The notes beneath the pieces were generated by a model that did no database searches, was not told the DNA's origin, and saw only the letters and a list, made by a program, of their open reading frames with translations. The translations under genes were made by a program, and so were the position numbers. 64,000 bases of DNA from Rhodospirillaceae bacterium (GTDB lineage Bacteria > Pseudomonadota > Alphaproteobacteria > UBA828), in NCBI GenBank assembly GCA_002728135.1, contig PBVE01000005.1:124001-188000 (forward strand). Direction: 5' to 3'. Positions 47,914 through 57,654 of the stretch are shown here, piece after piece (the stretch's first letter is position 1; the number at the start of each line of letters is the position of its first letter).

Positions 47914-50610
47914 ATGGATCAAGAAAAAGTAAATCACGGCAAAACTCGTAGTCACCGCACAGATAAAAAAAACGGTGAAATGACACCCATGATGCTGCAA
48001 TACCAAAAAATTAAAGCCGAACATCCTAATGACCTTCTTTTTTACAGAATGGGAGATTTTTATGAGCTTTTTTTTGAAGATGCTAAAATTGCTGCAAAAT
48101 CTCTTAATATAACTCTAACTCAAAGAGGAAAAAATCTAGGCAAAGATATACCTATGTGTGGAGTGCCGGTTCATGCATCAGAAATTTATCTTGCTCGACT
48201 TATAAAAAATGGTTTTCGTGTTGCTATTTGTGAACAAGTTGAAGATCCAATAGAGGCTAAGAAGAGGGGTCATAAAGCCATTGTAAAACGAGAGGTTGTT
48301 AGAGTTGTCACACCTGCAACCGTAACTGAAGATTCCCTTTTAAATTCAAGAACCTCAAATTATCTTGCATCGATTTGTAAAATGGAAGGCATTATTGGCA
48401 TAGCGTGGTGCGACATCTCTACAGGTAAATTCTATACACTATCCACTTTAGAAAATTTGATTTCTAGTGAATTAGAAAGACTAAAGCCAAGAGAAATCTT
48501 AGTATCTGAGAAATTACAATCTGAATATGGATTCAGTCAAAAAGTTGAAAATTATAGAGATAAAATAGTTTCTGTGCCAGACACTTATTTTAATTTTAAA
48601 GAAGCTGAAAAACGTTTATGTGAAGTTTTTCAAGTGACCACTTCAAGTGCATTTGGACAATACTCAGATACAGAAATAACCTCTTCTGCAGCAATTATTG
48701 AATATCTAAAAATTACACAAAAGGAAATTTTACCGAAATTAAATTTTCCAAATTCTGTTAATTTGGATGAAATAATGTCTATTGATGCTTCAACAAGGCG
48801 TAATTTAGAAATATTGGAATCACTATCAGAAGAAAAAAAATCGAGCTTATTTGATGTAATTAACATGACCGTAACAGCTGCTGGAAGTCGTGCTTTATCT
48901 GAAAGGTTATCTGCCCCCCTAAAAAACCCAGTTCTAATAACTAACCGCCTTGATGCAGTATCATGGTTTTTTAAATATGAAAAAATTAGGAGTGATCTAA
49001 GGCAAATTCTTAATTCCTTACCTGACATATCTCGTATTGTAGCTAGAATATCTCTAGGTAGATCTGGCCCCAGGGATCTTTTGGCAATAAGTAATGGTTT
49101 AGCAGTAGTATCCACTGTAAGAAATATTTTATGCGAATCCTTTTTTGATTTTGAGATGCCACAGGAAATATCGGATTTACTTACAGACCTTGGACAACAC
49201 GAAGATATGGTGAGCTTAATCCATAATGCTATCAGTGAGATGCCTCCTCTTTTAGCAAGGGATGGAAATTTTATAAGACAAGGGTTTGATAAAAAATTAG
49301 ACCAACTTGTTGCCTTACGTGATGAAGGTAAAAAACTGATAACAGATTTAGAAAACCGTTATCGAGAAGAATATAAGATCACATCATTAAAAATAAAACA
49401 TAATAATGTCTTGGGTTATTTTATTGAAGTAACTACTCCTAATATTGAAAAATTAGGGGATATGTTTATACACCGTCAAACGCTTACAACTTCTGCTAGA
49501 TATAACACTATAGAGCTATCGGATTTAGAACAAAAAATAACTTCTGCTTCCGAAGAAGCTCTTCAAAATGAGTTACTTATTTATGATAAATTATTAAAGA
49601 AAGTTAAGAATAACTCAGACTCTATCTCCTTGACTGCCGATGCCTTGGCAAATCTTGATTTATATACATCGTTAGCGTTATTGGCTGTAGAAAAAAATTA
49701 TACAAGACCAATAGTTGATGATTCTCTAGAGTTTGATATTCGCGGTGGACGCCATCCTGTAGTCGAGGCAACAGGAAATATTGAAACAAGTTTTATTTCT
49801 AATGATTGTAATTTAGGTAAGTCCGAAAAACTTTGGTTGTTAACTGGCCCTAATATGGCAGGGAAAAGTACATTTTTACGACAAAATGCATTAATTTCTA
49901 TTCTTGCTCAGATGGGCTCTTACGTTCCTGCAGATTACGCTCAAATTGGAGTTATTGATAAACTTTTTAGTCGTGTTGGAGCAGCTGATGATTTAGCACG
50001 TGGTCGTTCAACCTTTATGGTTGAAATGATTGAGACAGCTGCAATATTGAATCAAGCGACTGGAAGTTCATTCGTAATTCTAGATGAGATAGGTAGGGGC
50101 ACAGCTACTTTTGATGGACTCTCAATAGCTTGGGCAACAGTAGAACACCTACATGAAGTAAATAGATGTAGAGGATTATTTGCCACACATTATCATGAGC
50201 TAACAAAGCTTAGCGATCAGTTAACTTCATTATCATGCAAAACAATGAGGGTAAAAGAGTGGAATGGCGACGTCGTATTTCTGCATGAGGTTACAACTGG
50301 TGCTGCTGATCGCTCATATGGTATTCATGTAGCTCGACTTGCAGGCTTACCCAAAACTGTAATAGAAAGGGCAAAAGAAGTACTTTCTCTTGTTGAAAGT
50401 GGGGAAAAAGATTTTTCAAATACAGGTTTAGACGAGGGATTACCTTTGTTATTAATTAATTCAGATACAAAGACTCTAAACTCTAAGGTTATGACTGAGG
50501 AGAACAAACTTAAAGAGAGAATTTGCAGCTTAGTTGAAGAAATAAATCCAGATGAGCTCACTCCTAAGGAGGCTTTGGAATTTTTGTACAAACTTCGGAA
50601 AGTTTTATAG
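47914..50610 (+). CDS. mutS: DNA mismatch repair protein MutS
   Basis: Recognises mismatches. The 898-residue protein has the N-terminal mismatch-binding domain (TPMMLQYQKIKAEHPNDLLFYRMGDFYELF, whose F-x-E is seen in GDFYELFFED), the core and clamp domains, and the ATPase with Walker A TGPNMAGKST (about 644-653), Walker B VILDEIGRGTATFDG and FATHYHELTKL. The C-terminal tail has the short helical dimer region. No mutL in the window. Confidence 0.98.
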   Translation: MDQEKVNHGKTRSHRTDKKNGEMTPMMLQYQKIKAEHPNDLLFYRMGDFYELFFEDAKIAAKSLNITLTQRGKNLGKDIPMCGVPVHASEIYLARLIKNGFRVAICEQVEDPIEAKKRGHKAIVKREVVRVVTPATVTEDSLLNSRTSNYLASICKMEGIIGIAWCDISTGKFYTLSTLENLISSELERLKPREILVSEKLQSEYGFSQKVENYRDKIVSVPDTYFNFKEAEKRLCEVFQVTTSSAFGQYSDTEITSSAAIIEYLKITQKEILPKLNFPNSVNLDEIMSIDASTRRNLEILESLSEEKKSSLFDVINMTVTAAGSRALSERLSAPLKNPVLITNRLDAVSWFFKYEKIRSDLRQILNSLPDISRIVARISLGRSGPRDLLAISNGLAVVSTVRNILCESFFDFEMPQEISDLLTDLGQHEDMVSLIHNAISEMPPLLARDGNFIRQGFDKKLDQLVALRDEGKKLITDLENRYREEYKITSLKIKHNNVLGYFIEVTTPNIEKLGDMFIHRQTLTTSARYNTIELSDLEQKITSASEEALQNELLIYDKLLKKVKNNSDSISLTADALANLDLYTSLALLAVEKNYTRPIVDDSLEFDIRGGRHPVVEATGNIETSFISNDCNLGKSEKLWLLTGPNMAGKSTFLRQNALISILAQMGSYVPADYAQIGVIDKLFSRVGAADDLARGRSTFMVEMIETAAILNQATGSSFVILDEIGRGTATFDGLSIAWATVEHLHEVNRCRGLFATHYHELTKLSDQLTSLSCKTMRVKEWNGDVVFLHEVTTGAADRSYGIHVARLAGLPKTVIERAKEVLSLVESGEKDFSNTGLDEGLPLLLINSDTKTLNSKVMTEENKLKERICSLVEEINPDELTPKEALEFLYKLRKVL

Positions 50611-50639
50611 TTTTATGTCAACTCTAGAGATACTTTGCA

Positions 50640-51569
50640 ATGGCAATTCTTTTTTATAGTGAGCTTGATGATCCAACTGATTGGAAAAATGCATTCAATA
50701 CAATTGCTGAAAGTATTCCTTTTTACATTTGGCCCAACCAGCCCGATAATGAAGAGGTTGAAATTGCAGTTGTATGGAAACCAACCTCTGGAATATTGAA
50801 ATTATTTCCTAATCTAAAATTAATAGCCTCACTTGGTGCTGGTGTTGACCATCTTTTTTATGGAGCTGAAATTCCAAAAGGTATCCCAATAACAAGAATT
50901 GTGGACGAAACACTAACAGAGCAGATGGTGGAATATATTTTGATGGCAACTCTTTTTTGCCACCGTAATATGCCAATATATATTTCACAACAACACAAGA
51001 AGCAATGGCAGCCCGTACGACAGCCTTTAGGTCGTAATCGTATCATAGGAATTATGGGTCTTGGTGTTTTGGGGTCAGCTGTAGCTAAAGCTTTAAGGAA
51101 CCTAAATTTTAATATTAGAGGCTGGAGTACATCACAAAAGAACCTTGAGGGTATTCAAGCCTATACAGGGAATGATGAACTCAAGGAATTTCTGACAGAA
51201 ATTGATATTTTAATTTCTCTGTTACCCTTAACACCAAAAACAGAGAATATTATTAATGCAGATCTATTGTCATGCCTGCCACATGGGTCAACATTTATAA
51301 ATGGTGGTCGTGGTGCTCAAGTAGTTGAATCAGATTTGATAAGGGCCTTGGATAAAGGTTATATTTCTCACGCTTTTCTAGATGTTACTAGAGAGGAGCC
51401 TCTTCCAAAGAAAAGCGAGTTGTGGTTACATCCATCTGTTACATTAACACCGCATGTTGCTTCAATTACGGATGCATTTTCTAGTTCAAAACAAATAATA
51501 AATAACTATACACGTATTAAAAATGGTTTAGAACCAATAAACCTTGTTAACTATTTAGCTGGTTATTAA
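50640..51569 (+). CDS. ghrA: glyoxylate/hydroxypyruvate reductase A-like 2-hydroxyacid dehydrogenase
   Basis: NAD(P)-dependent D-2-hydroxyacid dehydrogenase, 309 residues. The GhrA pattern is clear: ILKLFPNLKLIASLGAGVDHL, the dinucleotide motif GIMGLGVLGSAVAKAL, INGGRGAQVVESDLI with the catalytic Arg region and LTPHVASITD with the catalytic His. Likely reduces glyoxylate or hydroxypyruvate; not tested by context. Confidence 0.88.
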   Translation: MAILFYSELDDPTDWKNAFNTIAESIPFYIWPNQPDNEEVEIAVVWKPTSGILKLFPNLKLIASLGAGVDHLFYGAEIPKGIPITRIVDETLTEQMVEYILMATLFCHRNMPIYISQQHKKQWQPVRQPLGRNRIIGIMGLGVLGSAVAKALRNLNFNIRGWSTSQKNLEGIQAYTGNDELKEFLTEIDILISLLPLTPKTENIINADLLSCLPHGSTFINGGRGAQVVESDLIRALDKGYISHAFLDVTREEPLPKKSELWLHPSVTLTPHVASITDAFSSSKQIINNYTRIKNGLEPINLVNYLAGY

Positions 51570-51622
51570 TACAAAAATCTTTGGCTTTGCTATTGTATTT
51601 AAAAATGGTTTGGAGAGAGTAG

Positions 51623-51698
<76 letters not shown>

Positions 51699-51728
51699 GA
51701 AAATATTTATTTTTTTATAAATTAAAGC

Positions 51729-52079
51729 TTAACTCTCTTTTCCATTCTTTGTTTCTATCCCATCAAGAACAATAGAGACATCATCTTCATCATCTAACTC
51801 AGAAGTATCTTCGATTACGATATCATCATCAGAATCATTTACGACTTCATCTATATCAGAAGATATAACTTCATTTTTATCCAGAGATTCATCTATGACA
51901 CTTTGCCCTGTTTCTGGAGTTTTAGCAGCCTTTGGTGTTCTACCTCTTCTAGGTTGTTTAACGGGTTCTTCATATTCACTTCCGCATTTTGGACATATTA
52001 TGGGGTCACGCATCATATCGTAGTAATTTATACCACAGGACTGACAAAGTCTTTTTTTTCCCCATTCAGGTTTTACCAC
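51729..52079 (-). CDS. TIGR02300-type protein (FYDLN acid domain), zinc-ribbon with acidic tail
   Basis: A 116-residue protein: the N-terminal KPEWGKKRLCQSCGINYYDM and the pair CPKCGSEYE form a C-x2-C ... C-x2-C zinc ribbon, then a basic linker and a strongly acidic Asp/Glu tail. This is the TIGR02300 layout, a family found almost only in Alphaproteobacteria and usually located beside aroA, as here. Function unknown. Confidence 0.88.
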   Translation of the reverse strand: MVKPEWGKKRLCQSCGINYYDMMRDPIICPKCGSEYEEPVKQPRRGRTPKAAKTPETGQSVIDESLDKNEVISSDIDEVVNDSDDDIVIEDTSELDDEDDVSIVLDGIETKNGKES

Positions 52080-52260
52080 AATTAATTCTCCTAGTTATTT
52101 TTGTCTCCCAAATTTTATATTAATGGAGACTGATTGTAGCTGTAATATCTAATAATATGTTATTTAATACACTGCAATTGCCATGATCAGCCTTGACTGT
52201 CAAAACAAAAAATGAACTTATTTTATATGTGTTGATCTATTCGTGTGCTAGAGACAATAT

Positions 52261-53637
52261 ATGAAAACATCTGAAAATATCTGTGGTGAGTCTAAAATTT
52301 TTAAAAATTCTACTCTTTCAAGTAAATTTGGTGGCCCAATTTCTGGCGAAATTGAGGTTCCAGGAGATAAATCAATTTCTCACAGAGCCTTGATATTAGG
52401 TTCTTTAGCAGTGGGGAATACAAAGATTTATGGGCTGCTTGAAGGTGATGATGTAATTGCGACAGCCAAGGCTTTGAGTGAACTAGGAGTAGAGATAAAG
52501 AAACATAAAAACGAATATTGGACGATCTCAGGCGTTGGTATAGGGGGTTTTGAAGAGCCTAGACAAATTCTTGATCTAGGAAATGCAGGAACAGCAGCAA
52601 GATTATTAATGGGAGCTATTTCTGGAAATCCTATAACTGCTTTCCTTACTGGAGATGATTCTTTGTGCTCTAGGCCTATGGGTAGGGTAACAGAACCCCT
52701 TAAGTTGATGGGAGCTCAAATATTTTCTGGTTCTAAAGATAAATTACCAATTGGCATAAGAGGTCCAGATATGCCAATACCTATTGAATATGATCTCAAA
52801 ATACCCTCAGCACAGGTTAAGTCGGCACTTTTATTATGTGGTTTGTCTGCACCAGGGGAAGTAATAATCAATGAATCTATCCAGAGTCGAGATCATACAG
52901 AGCGAATGTTGAAAAAATTTGGAAGTAATATAGTAACAGAAACAAATCATAAGACAGGTATTTCTACTTGTCGATTGATTGGTCAAAACGAGTTATGTCC
53001 AACTAATATATGTGTACCAGGGGATTTTAGCTCTGCATCTTTTTTAATTGCGGCTGCCCTTATGGTTCCAGATTCAAACCTTACTATAAAAAATGTTGGA
53101 ATAAATAAACTTCGTATTGGATTACTTGATACCCTTGTAGAGATGGGAGCCAAAATTAGCTTATCAAGAACTAAAAATGATGAATTTGAACCAACTGCTG
53201 ATATCTCAGTCTCATATAGTGAACTATCAGGAATAAATGTACCTCCTGAGCGGAGTCCAATGATGATTGATGAATATCCAATACTTGCAGTTATTGCTTC
53301 TGCTGCAAAAGGAATAACGCAAATGCGTGGTATTAGAGAGCTTCGTTTAAAAGAAAGTGATAGAATTTCGGCGACAGTAAATTTACTTAGAGCTTCTGAT
53401 ATTGTTGTAGATGAATATGAGGATGGTTTAGCAGTTCATGGTAATAATAAATTATTAAAAGGGGGCTCATTAATACCAACATTGCTAGATCATCGAATAG
53501 GAATGGCAGCTATTATTTTAGGATTATCAAGTAAATCGGGAATTTCTATAGATGATTCAGCTCCGATCTCGACGAGTTTTCCTGGTTTTGTAGATATTAT
53601 GAAAAAAATAGGTGCAGATATATTTAGTAGGCAATAA
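52261..53637 (+). CDS. aroA: 3-phosphoshikimate 1-carboxyvinyltransferase (EPSP synthase)
   Basis: Transfers enolpyruvate to shikimate-3-phosphate. The 458-residue protein has EVPGDKSISHRALILGSLA, the motif LGNAGTAARLLMG, GDDSLCSRPMGRV and RELRLKESDRIS with catalytic residues. The motifs look like the class II type (GDDSLCSRPM), often less sensitive to glyphosate; this is inference. Its stop overlaps the cmk start by one base (TAATG). Confidence 0.97.
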   Translation: MKTSENICGESKIFKNSTLSSKFGGPISGEIEVPGDKSISHRALILGSLAVGNTKIYGLLEGDDVIATAKALSELGVEIKKHKNEYWTISGVGIGGFEEPRQILDLGNAGTAARLLMGAISGNPITAFLTGDDSLCSRPMGRVTEPLKLMGAQIFSGSKDKLPIGIRGPDMPIPIEYDLKIPSAQVKSALLLCGLSAPGEVIINESIQSRDHTERMLKKFGSNIVTETNHKTGISTCRLIGQNELCPTNICVPGDFSSASFLIAAALMVPDSNLTIKNVGINKLRIGLLDTLVEMGAKISLSRTKNDEFEPTADISVSYSELSGINVPPERSPMMIDEYPILAVIASAAKGITQMRGIRELRLKESDRISATVNLLRASDIVVDEYEDGLAVHGNNKLLKGGSLIPTLLDHRIGMAAIILGLSSKSGISIDDSAPISTSFPGFVDIMKKIGADIFSRQ

Positions 53638-54287
53638 TGGCTAATTCTATTTGCTTTGTCATCACAGTTGATGGTCCATCTGCTTCGGGAAAGGGAACGC
53701 TTGCTAGGAGGCTAGCAAAACATTTCTGTCTACGATACCTAGATACAGGATCTATCTATAGAGCTATTGCTTTCAAAATGGAAAAAAATGGCTGTGATTC
53801 ATTACAAGCTGAATTAGCTGAAAGAATTGCTTTAAGGCTAGCTAAAGAAGATCTAAATGAACCCGAATTGAGGCGAGAGGATATAGGTCTTAAAGCATCA
53901 GTTATTGCTGCTTATCCAAAGGTTAGGGAAGCTGTTTTAGACTACCAGAGAGAGTTTGCCTATACTTTACCGGGCGCTGTTCTTGATGGAAGAGACATAG
54001 GTACAGTTGTTTGTCCTAATGCAACAGCTAAAATTTATTTAGATGCTAATAGAGAAATTCGGGTAACTAGACGTTTGAAAGAGTTGCAACTTAGAGGTAT
54101 GGAGAGTATAGAAGCGCACGTTTTATTAGAAATGAAAGAACGTGATAAACGCGATAAAAAAAGAAGTGTAGCTCCACTTAAGTTGGCGCAAGATGCTTAC
54201 CTTATAGATTCTAGTAATTTGACTGAAGATGAAGTTTTTGAAAATGCAGTTTGTTTTATTGAAAAGAAATATGGTGAAGTGGTTTAA
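53637..54287 (+). CDS. cmk: cytidylate kinase
   Basis: Phosphorylates CMP/dCMP. The 216-residue protein has the P-loop GPSASGKGTLARRLA (about 13-27), YLDTGSIYRAIA and LDGRDIGTVV, with RRLKELQLRG near the lid. The order aroA-cmk-rpsA-ihfB is a common proteobacterial arrangement. Confidence 0.97.
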   Translation: MANSICFVITVDGPSASGKGTLARRLAKHFCLRYLDTGSIYRAIAFKMEKNGCDSLQAELAERIALRLAKEDLNEPELRREDIGLKASVIAAYPKVREAVLDYQREFAYTLPGAVLDGRDIGTVVCPNATAKIYLDANREIRVTRRLKELQLRGMESIEAHVLLEMKERDKRDKKRSVAPLKLAQDAYLIDSSNLTEDEVFENAVCFIEKKYGEVV

Positions 54288-54321
54288 CATGATATTAAAT
54301 TACGCCAAACCCTAAGCATAT

Positions 54322-54365
54322 TTACCAGTAAAATCTTGTATTAGTTAATTTAATATTACTGGTAA
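54322..54365. promoter_or_regulatory. inverted repeat in the rpsA leader
   Basis: TTACCAGTAA (54322-54331) and TTACTGGTAA (54356-54365) form a perfect 10-bp inverted repeat with a 24-base AT-rich loop, between cmk and the rpsA ATG at 54388. It may be an RNA hairpin (terminator or S1 leader) or a protein site; no T-tract follows. Confidence 0.5.
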
Positions 54366-54387
54366 AAACTATAGAAATGAGAAACGA

Positions 54388-56124
54388 ATGAGTGTTGAGA
54401 ACACACAACCAACAGATATACAAACAAAAGAGAATTTTGCTGAACTCTTGAACGAGTTTATGAATAATGATGGAAAGCTTGAGCAAACTGTAGTGACAGG
54501 TACCGTTGTAGCTATAGAAAAAGACTCAGCTGTTATTGATGTAGGTTTAAAGGTAGAGGGTAGAGTTTCGCTAAAAGAATTTGCTCCCCCTGGACAGATA
54601 GCGGAGATTCTTGTCGGTGATAAAGTCGAAGTATTTATTGAAAGACTTGAAAATCGTCGTGGCGAAGCCGTTTTAAGCCGTGAACGTGCTAGGCGTGAAG
54701 AAGCTTGGATAACCCTTGAAAAAGCCCATTCGGATGGTGTAAGGGTAGATGGAACTATTTTTGGTCGTGTAAAAGGTGGTTTTACAGTTGATCTTGGCGG
54801 TGCTATAGCATTCTTGCCTGGTAGTCAGGTTGACATTAGACCAATAAGAGATGTAACACCTCTTCTTAATGTTGAACAGCCATTCCAGATTTTAAAAATG
54901 GACCGAAGGCGAGGTAACATTGTCGTTTCAAGAAGAGCAGTTCTTGAAGATACCCGGGCAGAACAACGTCAAGAGTTAATTTCAAATCTACACGAAGGAC
55001 AAGTGCTTGATGGAGTTGTCAAGAATATCACTGATTATGGCGCCTTCGTTGATTTAGGGGGTGTAGATGGACTGCTCCACGTCACAGATGTGTCATGGAG
55101 GCGTATTAATCACCCTAGTGAAGCACTACAAATTGGACAAACAGTGAAAGTTCAGGTGATACGTTTCAATTCGGAAAATCAGAGAATATCATTGGGGATG
55201 AAACAACTTGAATCAGATCCTTGGGAGGGAGTGATTGAAAAATATCCATTAGATTCAAAATATACAGGACGTGTAACAAATATCACTGATTATGGTGCCT
55301 TTGTAGAACTGGAGGCAGGCATAGAGGGTTTGGTACATGTTTCAGAAATGAGCTGGACCAAAAAGAATGTTCATCCAGGAAAGATAGTTTCAACAAGCCA
55401 AGAAGTTGAGGTAATGGTGCTGGACGTAGATTCTGATAAACGGCGAATTAGCCTTGGTCTTAAGCAGTGCATGTCTAATCCTTGGGAAAAATTTATATCA
55501 GAAAATCCAGAGGGATCAGAAATTGAGGGTAAAATAAATAATATTACTGAGTTTGGACTGTTTATTGAGTTACCTGGAGAAATTTTTGGAATGGTCCATA
55601 TGTCTGATATTGATTGGACTACATCTCCTGAAGAGGCAATAAAAAAGCATAAAAAAGGCGATGTAATCCGTGCGAAAGTAATCGCGGTTGACGCTGAAAA
55701 AGAACGAATTGGTCTTGGTATTAAGCAGTTAAACGATGATCCTTTTAATTCTAAAGAAGACAAAACAGGGCAAATTGCTACATGTACTGTAACAGGTATT
55801 CATGAACACGGGGTAGAAGTTAATGTCTTTGATCAATTACCAGGCTATGTAAGGCGTTCTGACTTATCACGCGAAAGGTCAGAACAAAGGCCCGATCGTT
55901 ATGCTGTGGGTGATAAATTTGATGCAAAGGTCGTCCAACTGGATCGAACAAACAGGCGGGTAACGCTCTCAGTGAAGGCATTAGAGGTCGAAGAGGAAAA
56001 GCAAGCAATGGAAGAATTCGGTTCAACTGATTCTGGAGCGAGTTTGGGAGATATTTTAGGAGCAGCACTCAGAGATAAACAAGAAGAGTCAGAGCCTAAA
56101 GACAAAGAAGAGGAACAAAAATAA
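54388..56124 (+). CDS. rpsA: 30S ribosomal protein S1
   Basis: Largest small-subunit protein; binds mRNA. The 578-residue product has six S1 (OB-fold) repeats; visible starts include VTGTVVAIEKDSAVIDVGLK (about 37), LDGVVKNITDYGAFVDLGGV (about 207), YTGRVTNITDYGAFVELEAG (about 292) and IEGKINNITEFGLFIELPGE (about 379). Ends in an acidic tail. Normal length. Confidence 0.98.
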   Translation: MSVENTQPTDIQTKENFAELLNEFMNNDGKLEQTVVTGTVVAIEKDSAVIDVGLKVEGRVSLKEFAPPGQIAEILVGDKVEVFIERLENRRGEAVLSRERARREEAWITLEKAHSDGVRVDGTIFGRVKGGFTVDLGGAIAFLPGSQVDIRPIRDVTPLLNVEQPFQILKMDRRRGNIVVSRRAVLEDTRAEQRQELISNLHEGQVLDGVVKNITDYGAFVDLGGVDGLLHVTDVSWRRINHPSEALQIGQTVKVQVIRFNSENQRISLGMKQLESDPWEGVIEKYPLDSKYTGRVTNITDYGAFVELEAGIEGLVHVSEMSWTKKNVHPGKIVSTSQEVEVMVLDVDSDKRRISLGLKQCMSNPWEKFISENPEGSEIEGKINNITEFGLFIELPGEIFGMVHMSDIDWTTSPEEAIKKHKKGDVIRAKVIAVDAEKERIGLGIKQLNDDPFNSKEDKTGQIATCTVTGIHEHGVEVNVFDQLPGYVRRSDLSRERSEQRPDRYAVGDKFDAKVVQLDRTNRRVTLSVKALEVEEEKQAMEEFGSTDSGASLGDILGAALRDKQEESEPKDKEEEQK

Positions 56125-56285
56125 TCTATTAACACATTATAATCAGGTATATTTTTACAAATAAAGCTTTATATAACTAGCTTTGGTGGTCTTGACGCTA
56201 TCTTGCCCGTTTGGCAACCTAGTGATTATATTATTTCTTTACGCATCGTCATATGATTGTATCTATTCTTTTTGGGAGGTTTTTA

Positions 56286-56585
56286 ATGACAAAATCGGAG
56301 CTCATTCAAAAACTTGCAGACCTTTATCCAGACCCTAGGCTCTATCACAAAGATTTTGAGAGGGTGGTAAATAAAATATTCGAAGAAATGGGATCAGCAC
56401 TAGCAAGAGGAGACAGGGTTGAATTACGTGGTTTTGGAGCATTTTCTGTAAGGAATCGCGAAGCACGAGTTGGTCGGAATCCAAGGACGGGGGCAGCTGT
56501 AAACGTATCTAAAAAAAATCTTCCTTTCTTTAAGGCTGGGAAGGAACTCCGCAAGCGTATTAACAATAATATTTCCCAGGTTTGA
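56286..56585 (+). CDS. ihfB: integration host factor subunit beta
   Basis: DNA-bending HU/IHF family protein, 99 residues. The pattern [15 protein letters not shown] and the DNA-binding arm [20 protein letters not shown] mark the beta subunit. The ATG at 56286 with GGGAGG upstream decides the start; earlier codons add 11 atypical residues. Downstream of rpsA as in most Proteobacteria. Confidence 0.96.
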   Translation: MTKSELIQKLADLYPDPRLYHKDFERVVNKIFEEMGSALARGDRVELRGFGAFSVRNREARVGRNPRTGAAVNVSKKNLPFFKAGKELRKRINNNISQV

Positions 56586-56609
56586 TTGCTGCAAGTGACT
56601 AACCTTCCT

Positions 56610-56960
56610 ATGCGGTTTTTAACTTGGATAATCGCAATACCTGTGGCACTTATCATTGTAATTTTTGCAATTTCGAATAGAACGCCAGCCCTAATTGATT
56701 TATCACCGTTACCCTTTTTAATCGATGTTCCTATATGGGCAATAGCTGTCGGTGCTGTTTTATTTGGTATTATTGTTGGAAGTACAGTTAGGTGGTTGCT
56801 CGATCATAGACGGAGGTTACTTGCAAATTCTAGAGCAAAAAAATTAAAATCTGCAGAAAAAGAAATACTTCTATTACGAAGAAAAATAGCAAAACTTGAA
56901 AAATTAGAGTTTGGTAAGACTAGTCAAATTAATATAAATAATTCTAAAAAATTTTCTTAA
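56610..56960 (+). CDS. lapA: LapA family membrane protein (DUF1049)
   Basis: Inner-membrane protein of the LapA (YciS) kind, about 116 residues, with two membrane segments (FLTWIIAIPVALIIVIFAIS and IWAIAVGAVLFGIIVGSTV) and a basic coiled-coil C-terminus. LapA takes part in controlling lipopolysaccharide synthesis in E. coli together with LapB; LapB is not in the window. I use the ATG at 56610 because the family starts M-R-F; a TTG at 56586 overlaps the end of ihfB closely. Confidence 0.85.
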   Translation: MRFLTWIIAIPVALIIVIFAISNRTPALIDLSPLPFLIDVPIWAIAVGAVLFGIIVGSTVRWLLDHRRRLLANSRAKKLKSAEKEILLLRRKIAKLEKLEFGKTSQININNSKKFS

Positions 56961-56973
56961 TGGGGACAACATA

Positions 56974-57654
56974 TTGGTTGTGTCAGTAAAAATTTGTGGT
57001 CTAAAGTCAAAGGAAGTTGTGGATGTTGCAGTTCGAAATGGAGTGACATACGCTGGATTTGTTTTCTATCCAAGTTCTCCTCGACATGTAACTATATCAG
57101 AATGTGTCCATCTTACAGATGAAATCCCAAAAAATGTAAAAATTGTTGCAGTTACTGTTGATCCAACAAATAAATTTTTAGTGTCTTTGTCTAGATTATT
57201 AAAACCTGATTATATCCAACTACATGGATCAGAAAGCCCTAATAGAACTAGAGAAATACGAGATTTGACAAAAACAAAAATTATCAAAGCTATTAGCATT
57301 GAAGATAAATCTGACTTAGATGTTGGAATGAATTTTTTGAAATCAGTAGATAGTTTATTATTTGATACTAAACCCCCAAAAGGAAAGTCCTTTTTACCTG
57401 GAGGAAATGCATTAAAGTTCGATTGGAAAATTTTATCATATCAAGAAAAATTACTAGGAAAAATAAACTGGTTTCTATCTGGTGGCCTAAATATAGATAA
57501 TATAAGTGAAGCTATCAATATTACTGGGGCCAAAACAATTGATATCTCTTCAGGTGTTGAGAGTTCTCTGGGCAAAAAGGATCCAAATAAAATCAAGGAT
57601 TTTATGAAATTTATTAATGCATTAAATTCTGGAGATGTCTATGAAAGAAACTAA
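56974..57654 (+). CDS. trpF: phosphoribosylanthranilate isomerase
   Basis: Isomerises PRA to CdRP in tryptophan synthesis. The 226-residue barrel has [13 protein letters not shown] with catalytic Cys, [23 protein letters not shown] and the catalytic Asp in [10 protein letters not shown], then [15 protein letters not shown]. The TTG at 56974 has GGGGA seven bases upstream; a GTG at 56980 is an alternative. Confidence 0.95.
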   Translation: MVVSVKICGLKSKEVVDVAVRNGVTYAGFVFYPSSPRHVTISECVHLTDEIPKNVKIVAVTVDPTNKFLVSLSRLLKPDYIQLHGSESPNRTREIRDLTKTKIIKAISIEDKSDLDVGMNFLKSVDSLLFDTKPPKGKSFLPGGNALKFDWKILSYQEKLLGKINWFLSGGLNIDNISEAINITGAKTIDISSGVESSLGKKDPNKIKDFMKFINALNSGDVYERN

